This document shows positions 1 to 5,396 of a stretch of DNA of 6,619 nucleotides, one piece after another. Numbering within the stretch: position 1 is the stretch's first letter; every line of letters starts with the position of its first letter. The position numbers and the translations under genes are program-made. The notes below the pieces were generated by a model. That model worked only from the letters and a program-made list of their open reading frames with translations. It was not told the DNA's origin and did not search any database. Where the stretch lies: contig DHJN01000224.1 in NCBI GenBank assembly GCA_002404345.1, positions 38,060 through 44,678 of the forward strand. The letters run 5' to 3'. Source of the stretch: Actinobacteria bacterium UBA4719. Its GTDB lineage: Bacteria; Actinomycetota; Actinomycetes; Actinomycetales; Dermatophilaceae.

Positions 1-23
1 GTCACAGCGTCACAGCGTCACAG
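1..23. repeat. 8-bp tandem repeat (GTCACAGC) at window edge
   Basis: GTCACAGC occurs twice in full, followed by GTCACAG, starting at the first base of the window. The array may continue to the left, so its true copy number is unknown. It lies 27 bp downstream of the stop codon of the minus-strand gene at 50-400. It is a short direct repeat with no inverted symmetry, so it is not a terminator. No function can be assigned. Confidence 0.7.
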
Positions 24-49
24 ATCGCCGGGCGGGTTCCGGGTGCCGG

Positions 50-400
50 TTAGGCGGCCGATCGCCGGCCGTCAACCATCAGGCCCGACTCCGCCAGCTT
101 CCTGAGGAACTCGGCCAGGGACGCGTCGGGGAGGGTCACGCGCGATGTGTCGAAGACCACCGGCACCCCGATCCGTCCCAGACACAGCCCCAGGCCGTCG
201 AGATCCCCGACCCGGCCGGTCTGCGGGTAGTCCGGAAGCTGAAGCACCACAGAGTCCGGCTCCCACCGCACGGCTCCACCAAGGCCCGAGACGAGCACTT
301 CGATGATGCCGGTCCACCTCGGGTCGACCGAGGCGCGCGTCGCTGATGGACTCTCTATGGCGTCAGACAAGCCACGTTGCTCAGTCCGTCCGCACGTCAT
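50..400 (-). CDS. Hypothetical protein, 116 aa, possibly STAS-like
   Basis: The start is the ATG at 400, chosen because GGAGGT lies 4 nt upstream of it. The open frame extends much further upstream (to 1483), but that part is antisense to, or out of frame with, the epimerase gene. The stop is TAA at 50-52. The protein has a polar N-terminus (about residues 1-27). A compact alpha/beta-looking domain follows: WEPDSVVLQL (47-56), VPVVFDTSRV (79-88) and a helix DASLAEFLRKLAESG (92-106). The strand-helix pattern 'VVFDxSxVxLxDAxLxxFL' loosely resembles STAS domains (anti-sigma-factor antagonist fold), but the usual phosphorylatable Ser is absent. This is only a resemblance judged by eye. There is no signal peptide or membrane segment. 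The palindrome at 469-508 lies about 70 bp upstream and could control it. I do not recognise the family with confidence. Confidence 0.7.
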   Translation of the reverse strand: MTCGRTEQRGLSDAIESPSATRASVDPRWTGIIEVLVSGLGGAVRWEPDSVVLQLPDYPQTGRVGDLDGLGLCLGRIGVPVVFDTSRVTLPDASLAEFLRKLAESGLMVDGRRSAA

Positions 401-468
401 GCTGACCTCCGGGGACCAGGGCAATAGTGTCTGCTCTGATCCTGAGGCCGCAGCGTGCGCTCCGCAAT

Positions 469-508
469 GAGTCGTTGGTACTAGTACTGGTACTAGTACC
501 AACGACTC
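469..508. repeat. Perfect 19-bp inverted repeat made of a duplicated 12-bp palindrome
   Basis: The left arm GAGTCGTTGGTACTAGTAC (469-487) is exactly complementary to 490-508, with only TG between the arms. Inside it, TGGTACTAGTAC is repeated head to tail (476-487 and 488-499), and GGTACTAGTACC is itself a perfect palindrome. An outer pair, CAGCGTGC (451-458) and GCACGCTG (509-516), extends the symmetry with a 10-nt one-sided bulge. The unit is far more AT-rich than its surroundings. It lies between the end of the epimerase gene and the start of the 116-aa gene, both minus strand. It could be a double operator (sites 12 bp apart, about one helical turn) or a strong U-less hairpin terminator of the actinobacterial type. 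The sequence does not decide between these. Confidence 0.85.
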
Positions 509-540
509 GCACGCTGACCCTCCTGTCCGGCAGAAGGCAT

Positions 541-563
541 GGGCCCCGAACAGATACGGGCCC
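541..563 (-). terminator. Candidate GC-rich hairpin downstream of the epimerase gene
   Basis: GGGCCC at 541-546 and GGGCCC at 558-563 can pair around an 11-nt loop. The stem can also be drawn with a bulged C and 7 pairs. It begins 13 nt past the epimerase stop codon in the direction of minus-strand transcription. No U tract follows, so it would be a non-canonical actinobacterial-type terminator. The larger palindrome further on could do the same job. Confidence 0.3.
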
Positions 564-575
564 GGAACCGCACGC

Positions 576-1520
576 TCAGCTGTCTCGGTAGCTGTTGAGA
601 GTGTCGGCGATGGCCTGGTCGATCGCGGTGGCTCTGACCCCGAGCTTGTTCGCGATCTTGCTGCTGTCGACGATGAACGGCTCCTCGAACTGGTACTGCA
701 TCTCGATGAGCTCACGGACGGTGGGGTTGGCGAGGCCGAGGGCGCGCAGCATGATCGGGGGAATGCTGCGGAGCCTGGCGCGGGGCTGGCCGGCCTGCTG
801 GTAGGCGATGTCAACGAGCTGGCGCGTGGTGCGGGTGTCGGGGTCGTTGGGGAGGTGCCACACCTGTCCGGGAGCGTCGGGGTGTTCGCCCAGGACGGCG
901 AGGCCTTCGCCGATGTCGGGGATGTAGGTGTAGGTGTGCGGTTGGTCGGGGTCCCCAAGCACGTTCGCGGTCTTGCCGGCCAGGGCGGCCGGAAAGACGC
1001 GGTCGCCAAGATTGGACTGGGCACCGCCACGGGGGCCGAAGTAGTCCGAGGCGCGACCGATCGCGACCTCGACGCGTCCGGTCTTGTGGGCTGCGAGAAG
1101 TTCTCGGGCCATCCGTCCCCGGAGCTGTCCCTTCCTGGTGTGGGCCGCGTGGGCGCGGTCTTCGGTGAGCGGGCGTCCGGCGGGGCGCCCATACAGGTAG
1201 ACGTTCTCCATGCTGACCAGGCGAGCCCCGGTGGCTTCGGCGGCGGCCAGGACGCCGGCCTGCAGGGCGGGGAACTGCACGGTCCACTCGTGGTATGCCG
1301 GGTTGAGCGTCTGGTAGAGCACGCGGGCGCCCCGGGCGACCCCGGCCGTGAAGTCGGGGTCGCGGGCGTCACCGCCGATGACCTCGACGTCGTCGGGCAC
1401 GCGGGCGTGGCCGGAGCGGTTGATGAGCCGGACGGTTTCGCCGCGGCGTCGCAGCGCGTCGAAGGTGGCCAGCCCGATCGCACCGGTCCCGAAGATGACG
1501 TGCCGGGCCGAGGTGGTCAT
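576..1520 (-). CDS. NAD(P)-binding epimerase/dehydratase-like SDR protein
   Basis: This 314-aa protein has an N-terminal Rossmann fold. VIFGTGAIG (8-16) is the GxGxxG-type dinucleotide loop, and RLINR (31-35) ends the second strand, where an Arg would suit NADP. SMENVYLYG (103-111) corresponds to the catalytic strand of extended SDRs, but the classical YxxxK pair is not evident, so it is an atypical SDR. HTYTYIPDIGEGLAVL (195-210) matches the substrate-domain segment of NAD-dependent epimerase/dehydratase family proteins. The substrate is unknown; such proteins beside TetR genes are usually annotated only at family level. The start is the ATG at 1520, which overlaps the TGA of the 38-aa ORF (ATGA). 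No strong Shine-Dalgarno precedes it, so translation is probably coupled to that ORF. The open frame runs further upstream to 1700, but across the operator region and without similarity. The gene is probably repressed by the divergent TetR protein. Confidence 0.9.
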   Translation of the reverse strand: MTTSARHVIFGTGAIGLATFDALRRRGETVRLINRSGHARVPDDVEVIGGDARDPDFTAGVARGARVLYQTLNPAYHEWTVQFPALQAGVLAAAEATGARLVSMENVYLYGRPAGRPLTEDRAHAAHTRKGQLRGRMARELLAAHKTGRVEVAIGRASDYFGPRGGAQSNLGDRVFPAALAGKTANVLGDPDQPHTYTYIPDIGEGLAVLGEHPDAPGQVWHLPNDPDTRTTRQLVDIAYQQAGQPRARLRSIPPIMLRALGLANPTVRELIEMQYQFEEPFIVDSSKIANKLGVRATAIDQAIADTLNSYRDS

Positions 1521-1633
1521 GCCGTCACCGTCGAGGACAACACCGTCGCCGCTGGGGCGAACGCGATGGCGCCCACCACGAACAGTCCCCCGGTCGTTCG
1601 GCGAAGTCCGTTGCCCGTGCTGGTGGATGTCAT
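1517..1633 (-). CDS. 38-aa membrane-like small ORF; possible DUF4386 remnant
   Basis: ATG at 1633 follows a GGGGGA Shine-Dalgarno element. The peptide begins MTSTSTGNGLRRTTGG, then has a hydrophobic run (about LFVVGAIAFAPAATVL, 17-32), and ends SSTVTA. The stop TGA overlaps the epimerase ATG by 4 nt. It is the first gene after the divergent operator, so it would lead the epimerase transcript. The Arg-Arg followed by one membrane-spanning stretch resembles, from memory of the family, the N-terminus of DUF4386 integral membrane proteins, which are normally over 200 aa. It could therefore be a truncated relic kept for translational coupling. Alternatives are a genuine small membrane peptide or an untranslated leader. 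The family link is unverified. Confidence 0.5.
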   Translation of the reverse strand: MTSTSTGNGLRRTTGGLFVVGAIAFAPAATVLSSTVTA

Positions 1634-1670
1634 CGCTTGTCCCCCATCTCTTGTTGCGCTGTGAAGAATC

Positions 1671-1707
1671 CTGTACAGTGTACAGATATAATCTGTACAC
1701 TGTACAG
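1671..1707. promoter_or_regulatory. Double TetR-type operator in the divergent promoter region
   Basis: CTGTACAGTGTACAGAT (1671-1687) is exactly inverted at 1691-1707, with ATA between the arms. Each arm contains its own palindrome, CTGTACA-G-TGTACAG (1671-1685) and CTGTACA-C-TGTACAG (1693-1707). Their centres are 22 bp apart, so two dimers would sit on the same face of the helix. The core contains a perfect TATAAT (1687-1692, plus strand), though no good -35 lies upstream of it. A TTGACT (1719 to 1714 on the minus strand) could be a -35 for the epimerase side, but its -10 is unclear. The position between tetR and its divergent neighbour is typical of an autoregulated TetR site. Confidence 0.85.
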
Positions 1708-1752
1708 AAAAAAAGTCAAGGAGAAGAAAGTTCAAGGGAGGTCCCGGAACCG

Positions 1753-2427
1753 ATGACAGCACCCGCCACGCGAGGTCGTCCCGGACCGCGCCGGGCCCTG
1801 ACCCAGGACCAGATCCTGGACGCCGCACTGAGCCTGCTCGACGACGGCGGGGCGAACGCGGCATCCGTTCGGGGCATCGCCGCGAAGATCGGCGTGGCCC
1901 CGAACGCGGTGTACACGTACTTCCCGGACAAGGCCGCCGTGGTCAAGGCTCTCGTCGAACGCCTGCTCGGTGAGGCCGACCACGCAGCTTTCGCCGACCG
2001 CAACCAACCGTGGCGGCAACGGATGGAGACTCTCGCCCTTGAGCTGCGGGCACAGCTGACGGCCCATCCCGGCGCCGTCCCCCTGGTGATTGGCGGGCCC
2101 ATGGACGGCCCCCAGGCTCTGGCCCTGAACGAACGGCTCCTTGAGCTCCTCGCAGACGCCGGCCTCAAACCCACCACGGCCGCGCGGGCGTCCTACCTGC
2201 TGTTCGTCTACGTATTCGGCTCGATCGCCCTTGAGGTCGCCGACGTGCAGCGGCCCGGCCCGCTGCCACCGGAGTCCGAGCGGATAGCCACCCGGCACCT
2301 CGCCTTCTCCGCGATACCCGCCGACCCATATCCGCGCGCCGCTGCGGCAACAACGGCCATGGCCAGCTTCATCTCCACCAAGCAGTACATCTGGGGTCTA
2401 CACCGAGTTCTCGACGGCATCATCTGA
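1753..2427 (+). CDS. TetR/AcrR-family transcriptional regulator
   Basis: This 224-aa protein, of normal TetR length, starts at the ATG at 1753. GGGAGG lies about 11 nt upstream; the longer open frame back to 1348 is antisense to the epimerase gene and crosses the operator. The N-terminal DNA-binding domain spans about residues 17-65. It has ALTQDQILDAALSLLDDGG as helix 1 and the helix-turn-helix SVRGIAAKIGVAPNAVYTYF (38-57), then PDKAAVVKAL, a classical TetR signature. The Pro/Arg-rich N-terminus (RGRPGPRR) is common in this group. Residues from about 85 form the ligand-binding and dimerisation region, possibly of the tetracycline-repressor C-terminal type; the ligand cannot be read. It faces away from the epimerase gene across the 1671-1707 double operator and probably represses both. 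The last residues and the stop codon lie in a 17-bp tandem duplication. Confidence 0.93.
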   Translation: MTAPATRGRPGPRRALTQDQILDAALSLLDDGGANAASVRGIAAKIGVAPNAVYTYFPDKAAVVKALVERLLGEADHAAFADRNQPWRQRMETLALELRAQLTAHPGAVPLVIGGPMDGPQALALNERLLELLADAGLKPTTAARASYLLFVYVFGSIALEVADVQRPGPLPPESERIATRHLAFSAIPADPYPRAAAATTAMASFISTKQYIWGLHRVLDGII

Positions 2428-2452
2428 GCAAGGCGATCATCTGAGCAAGGCG
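2419..2452. repeat. 17-bp perfect tandem duplication over the tetR stop codon
   Basis: ATCATCTGAGCAAGGCG occurs twice without a gap (2419-2435 and 2436-2452). The first copy encodes the final Ile-Ile-stop of TetR and the second lies in the 43-bp convergent gap before the radical SAM gene end. The 17-bp unit is not a multiple of three, but as the stop sits in the first copy the protein is unaffected. It looks like a recent slippage or duplication event. No terminator hairpin is evident in this convergent gap. Confidence 0.85.
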
Positions 2453-2470
2453 AGAAAGGGTGGTCCGAGG

Positions 2471-3628
2471 CTATGCTCCGCGACCCGCTGCTGGCTCTGG
2501 CGTACCACCCGGCTGGTAAGGGCATGCGGGGTCCTCGCCCAGCGCGTCACCGCTGGCGGCGAATGCCCGAGCGCGAGAGCCCCCACACATGTCGGCGTAC
2601 TCGCAGCGGCCACAACGACCCGTGAAGTCGGCGGCCCGGATCCGGCGCAGCAGCGGGTCGTCCCGGTAGATCGCCGCGATCGACTCGTCCCGCACGTTGC
2701 CCAGCGGATGTGGCAGGAACCCTGCCGGGTTGACCTCGCCGTCATGGGCGATGAAGACGATCCCCTTGCCGTCACGGGTGGCTGCGGTGTGCGCCCTGGG
2801 CCGCCCGGTCGCCGGCCCCATCAACGCCTCGAGTCGCCCGGACAACGCGTGATACAAGCCGCTGGTCGGGGCTGCGTCCCCAGCCTGCCGGCGAGCCACC
2901 ACCCGGCGGAAGAAGGGTGCCTCGACCGTTCGGACGATGAAGCCATGCTGCGAGGCGTCATACAGGAAGTGACAGATGTCCTCGTGCTCGGCCGGGCTGA
3001 CCGCGTCGGTGGCCACACCGCGCCCGACCTGGACCAGGAAGAAGACCTCCCAGATGTGTGCACCTGCGCGCGAGATCAGATTCGCGACGTCCGCAAGCTC
3101 CTCGACGTTCGCCCGCATCACCGTGGTGTTCACCTGGACGGTCAGGCCGGCCGTGGACAACGCCCGGATCGCCTTGAGGGTGTCCTCGAAGTGCCCCGGG
3201 ATGCCGCGCACCCCGTCATGGGTCGCGGGCACCGCACCATCCAGGCTGATCGACACCGCCTTGACTCCGCTGGCAACGATCCGGTCGATCATCTGCGGGG
3301 TCAGGGACGGCGTGACCGACGGGGAGAGCGCCACAGGCACACCGAGACTGGTGGCGTGCTCGACCAGGTCGAACAGGTCCGGGCGCAGCAGGCAGTCACC
3401 ACCGGTGAGCACGAGGATCGGGTAGGGGCGCCCGAAGCCGGCGACCTGGTCGATGAGGTCGAGACCCTGCGCGGTAGTGAGCTCACCTGGCAACGCCTGG
3501 GCGGTGGCGCTGGCCCGGCAATGCCGGCAGGCCAGCTGGCAGGCGCGCGTGACCTCCCAGAAGACCAGCATCGGTCGCTGCGCGAAGTCCAGCCGGGCGC
3601 GCGGCTTGGCCGTCGTCATGGCAGTCAT
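2471..3628 (-). CDS. Radical SAM/SPASM protein, TIGR04053/AhbD-NirJ-like
   Basis: This 385-aa protein is of typical family length. The SAM-binding cluster motif CxxxCxxC is at C30, C34 and C37 (EVTRACQLACRHC), with TGGD at 75-78 as the GGE-like SAM motif. The C-terminal SPASM-like region has C339, C342, C348 and C369 (CGRCEYADMCGGSRARA, then DPACPY), ligands for an auxiliary [4Fe-4S] cluster. The CGGSRARA signature is, to my knowledge, that of TIGR04053 proteins and relatives of AhbD (converts Fe-coproporphyrin III to haem b) and NirJ (haem d1). The start is the ATG at 3628, which overlaps the CgoX/HemY stop by one base (TGATG), with GAGGTGA just upstream. An ATG three codons later is possible. 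Coupling to the porphyrinogen oxidase gene points to a tetrapyrrole substrate. A coproheme-decarboxylase role is inference. A peptide-modifying role is less likely because no precursor peptide gene is seen nearby. Confidence 0.9.
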   Translation of the reverse strand: MTAMTTAKPRARLDFAQRPMLVFWEVTRACQLACRHCRASATAQALPGELTTAQGLDLIDQVAGFGRPYPILVLTGGDCLLRPDLFDLVEHATSLGVPVALSPSVTPSLTPQMIDRIVASGVKAVSISLDGAVPATHDGVRGIPGHFEDTLKAIRALSTAGLTVQVNTTVMRANVEELADVANLISRAGAHIWEVFFLVQVGRGVATDAVSPAEHEDICHFLYDASQHGFIVRTVEAPFFRRVVARRQAGDAAPTSGLYHALSGRLEALMGPATGRPRAHTAATRDGKGIVFIAHDGEVNPAGFLPHPLGNVRDESIAAIYRDDPLLRRIRAADFTGRCGRCEYADMCGGSRARAFAASGDALGEDPACPYQPGGTPEPAAGRGA

Positions 3629-5082
3629 CAGTTCACCTCGGTAAGGGGCCGAACGCCGGCCGAAGCTTCGGGAACGTCTTGAGCAACGTCCTTCGTGATG
3701 TATTGAGCGACGTCCTGGGCGATGCGCTCGGCGTCAACCACGCAGCTGGCCACGCCGATGCCGCGGTATGCCGCACCGGTCAGGTACAGCCCGGGCAGGT
3801 GGCGAAGCGCCTCGTCCACTGCGTCCAGCCGGTCCTGGTGCCCAACCAGGTACTGGGGCAACCCCTGGGGCCAGCGCTTGATGCGCTGGTGCACCGGGAC
3901 GGCAGTCAGGCCCATGGCCTCGACCAGCTCCTCATGCACCCGGCCCACCAGGGTGTCGTCGTCCATGCTCACCCACCGGCGGTCGCCATGACGACCGACC
4001 AAGCACCGAATCAGGACGACATTGTCGTCAGCCAGATGCGGCCACTTCGCGCTTGACCAGGTGCAGCCCACCAGTAGCCTGCCCTCCTCCGGAGGAACCA
4101 GGAAGCCGGTGCCGTCCAGGGGACGATCCGCTGCCGAGCGCGGGTAGGCCAACCAGACCGTGGCGACATCGGCGTAAGGGATCTCGGCGAGCACCGTCGC
4201 CGAGTCAGGAGCCAGGTCGGCGAGCAGCCGGGCAGCGACGAACGCCGGGGTAGCCAGAACCACTGAATCGGCCACCATGCTCTGCCCGTCCAGCATGTCG
4301 ATGCGGTAGCGGTCGCCGACCCGCGTGACGAGGCGAGCGGCGCTGTCCATCCGCACGTCGTGGTCCGCCAGCCGCGTAGCCAGCGCCTCGACCAGCCGCA
4401 CCAGTCCGCCGTCAAGGGTGACCAGAATCGGGGCGCCCGATGTGGGCGGGGAATGGCGGCGCAGCCGGCGAAGACCCAGGTACAGGCTGCGGTTGTTTCG
4501 CGCAAGGGCCTCGATATCTGGCACGGTGCTGCGGGCGCTGAGCTCACCGGCCCGACCGGCGTGCACCCCGCCGAGCAGCGGCTCGACCAGGCGATCGAAC
4601 ACCTGCGAACCAAGCCTCGGAACGACCAGGTCGGCGATCGACGGGTCGGGCGAAACGATACGACGGCGCGGCAGCACCAGGTCCAGCGCCGCACGGGCCA
4701 ACCCCGCCGGGGAGAGCAGGCGCGACCTCAGCAGCGGCAGGAGCCGGTCGGGGATCCCGAACAGGGTGCCCGATGGGAGCGGGCGCAGCCGCCCGCGCGA
4801 CCACACATGTGCCCCCTGGAGCGCCGGGGCCACCTGTTCGTGGTGTAGTCCGAGGTCCTCGAGCAGGGCAGCCATCGCCGGCGAGCGCACGAGCAGCGCA
4901 TCGGGCCCGGTGTCGACCAGGTGCCCGCTGAACCGCTGGGTCGCAACTTTGCCGCCCAGCCGCGGCGCACCCTCGACAATGGTGAGCTGCACCTGCGTGC
5001 CGAGACGACGGTGCAGGAAGTGCGCTGTCGCCAGCCCGCCTATCCCACCGCCCACGATCACGACCCGTGGTCGAGACTTCAT
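3628..5082 (-). CDS. hemY: Coproporphyrinogen III / protoporphyrinogen oxidase (CgoX/HemY type)
   Basis: This 484-aa FAD enzyme oxidises a porphyrinogen to the porphyrin late in haem synthesis. In Gram-positive bacteria the physiological substrate of this family is usually coproporphyrinogen III. The start is the ATG at 5082, preceded by GGAGGAGGA. The FAD-binding loop is VVIVGGGIGGLATA (7-20), with the acidic end of the second strand at TIVEGAPRLGGK (34-45). Family signatures follow: DTGPDALL (57-64), EPLLGGVHAGRAGELSARS (167-185), GLPQYLVGH (407-415), and the C-terminal FAD motif GLYLTGAAYRGIGVASCV (431-448). The C-terminus runs on past the usual end with a duplicated 8-residue unit, QDVAQYIT/KDVAQDVP (456-471), and a Pro/Glu-rich tail. 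The enzyme is probably cytoplasmic or loosely membrane-associated. It is the first gene of a two-gene operon with the radical SAM gene. Ferrochelatase and chdC/hemQ are not in the window. Confidence 0.92.
   Translation of the reverse strand: MKSRPRVVIVGGGIGGLATAHFLHRRLGTQVQLTIVEGAPRLGGKVATQRFSGHLVDTGPDALLVRSPAMAALLEDLGLHHEQVAPALQGAHVWSRGRLRPLPSGTLFGIPDRLLPLLRSRLLSPAGLARAALDLVLPRRRIVSPDPSIADLVVPRLGSQVFDRLVEPLLGGVHAGRAGELSARSTVPDIEALARNNRSLYLGLRRLRRHSPPTSGAPILVTLDGGLVRLVEALATRLADHDVRMDSAARLVTRVGDRYRIDMLDGQSMVADSVVLATPAFVAARLLADLAPDSATVLAEIPYADVATVWLAYPRSAADRPLDGTGFLVPPEEGRLLVGCTWSSAKWPHLADDNVVLIRCLVGRHGDRRWVSMDDDTLVGRVHEELVEAMGLTAVPVHQRIKRWPQGLPQYLVGHQDRLDAVDEALRHLPGLYLTGAAYRGIGVASCVVDAERIAQDVAQYITKDVAQDVPEASAGVRPLTEVN
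3676..3716. repeat. Imperfect 24-bp repeat in the 3' end of hemY
   Basis: The 17-bp segments at 3676-3692 and 3700-3716 match at 15 of 17 positions and are 24 bp apart, exactly eight codons. In the minus-strand protein this gives QDVAQYIT followed by KDVAQDVP. An in-frame tandem duplication is the simplest explanation for the extended C-terminus of the CgoX/HemY protein. Confidence 0.6.
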
Positions 5083-5279
5083 CACACTCCTCCTCCGACC
5101 CCAAGGGTGACCCCGAGTGCCGGGCACAGTATCCCAGCCGAGGTTGGATCTGGCACAGAGACTTTGGTCCCCAAAGGTTGATGCCGTTGACTATCCGTCG
5201 ACCCCCCGGCCGCGGATCCGACCTCGCTCGTATCAAGACGCATCACGGCTCTCGTGTGTAAACTGCGGCGGAAAGCACC
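5083..5279. promoter_or_regulatory. Divergent gap between hemY and the fluoride operon; candidate promoters
   Basis: No gene is supported here. For hemY (minus strand), GATACT (5133 to 5128) is a plausible -10, with GTGCCA (5156 to 5151) as a weak -35 at 17-bp spacing. For the fluoride operon (plus strand), TAAACT (5259-5264) could be a -10 placing the RNA start just before the riboswitch, but no good -35 is seen. CTTTGG (5162-5167) and CCAAAG (5171-5176) form a small inverted repeat. GGCACAG occurs at 5123-5129 and 5152-5158, flanking the hemY promoter candidate. All of these are weak assignments by eye. Confidence 0.35.
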
Positions 5280-5340
5280 GGCGGTGGGGCTCGCCGTACC
5301 CAAACCGTTACTCCGACAGGGGTGACCAACAGTCCCTACC
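5280..5340 (+). promoter_or_regulatory. Fluoride riboswitch (crcB motif)
   Basis: The layout matches the crcB-motif fold. P1 is GGCG (5280-5283) pairing with CGCC (5292-5295) around an 8-nt loop. Loop bases GGGGCU (5286-5291) can pair along all six positions with AGUCCC (5331-5336), forming the defining pseudoknot (one G-U pair). AAACC (5302-5306) leads into a hairpin (5307-5314 with 5319-5326, loop GACA). The 3' part CAACAGUCCCUACC (5327-5340) lines up without gaps against the family's AAU-GACUCC-UACC pattern as I recall it. The usual A and U flanking the pseudoknot strands appear here as G (5284) and C (5330), a paired change. It sits 57 nt upstream of a crcB start, the classic context. It should bind fluoride and raise crcB expression. 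Confidence 0.85.
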
Positions 5341-5387
5341 TGAAGCCCTCGCGGTGCCATGTGCCTGCGAGCCCGTCCAGGTATGGA
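5333..5387 (+). promoter_or_regulatory. crcB: Alternative hairpin masking the crcB1 ribosome-binding site
   Basis: UCCCUACCUG (5333-5342) can pair with CAGGUAUGGA (5378-5387) at 9 of 10 positions. An inner stem, CUCGC (5348-5352) with GCGAG (5367-5371), brings the arms together. The left arm reuses UCCC of the riboswitch pseudoknot. The right arm covers the first bases of the GGAGGU Shine-Dalgarno (5385-5390). The two folds exclude each other, which gives a direct translational OFF/ON switch. No U tract follows, so transcription termination is less likely. This is inferred from pairing by eye. Confidence 0.6.
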
Positions 5388-5396
5388 GGTCGCGCG

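Noticed and set aside
401..1483. Long minus-strand frame continuing upstream of the 116-aa gene
   Set aside because: It overlaps the epimerase gene in another frame, has low-complexity Pro/Ser/Arg/Thr composition typical of out-of-frame GC-rich DNA, and crosses the palindrome at 469-508.
855..1664. 269-aa plus-strand open frame opposite the epimerase
   Set aside because: Gly/Val/Asp-rich antisense shadow of the well-supported epimerase gene; no motif and no ribosome site.
1348..1752. N-terminal extension of the tetR frame
   Set aside because: It runs antisense through the epimerase and the 38-aa ORF and across the operator; TetR domains begin normally just after the ATG at 1753.
2708..3682. 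324-aa plus-strand open frame opposite the radical SAM gene
   Set aside because: Antisense shadow with Arg/Gly/Asp-rich composition and no recognisable domain, whereas the minus strand has full radical SAM motifs.
5322..5396. GTG at 5322 as the crcB1 start
   Set aside because: It lies inside the riboswitch, has no proper Shine-Dalgarno, and would translate regulatory RNA; the GTG at 5397 has GGAGGU at ideal spacing.
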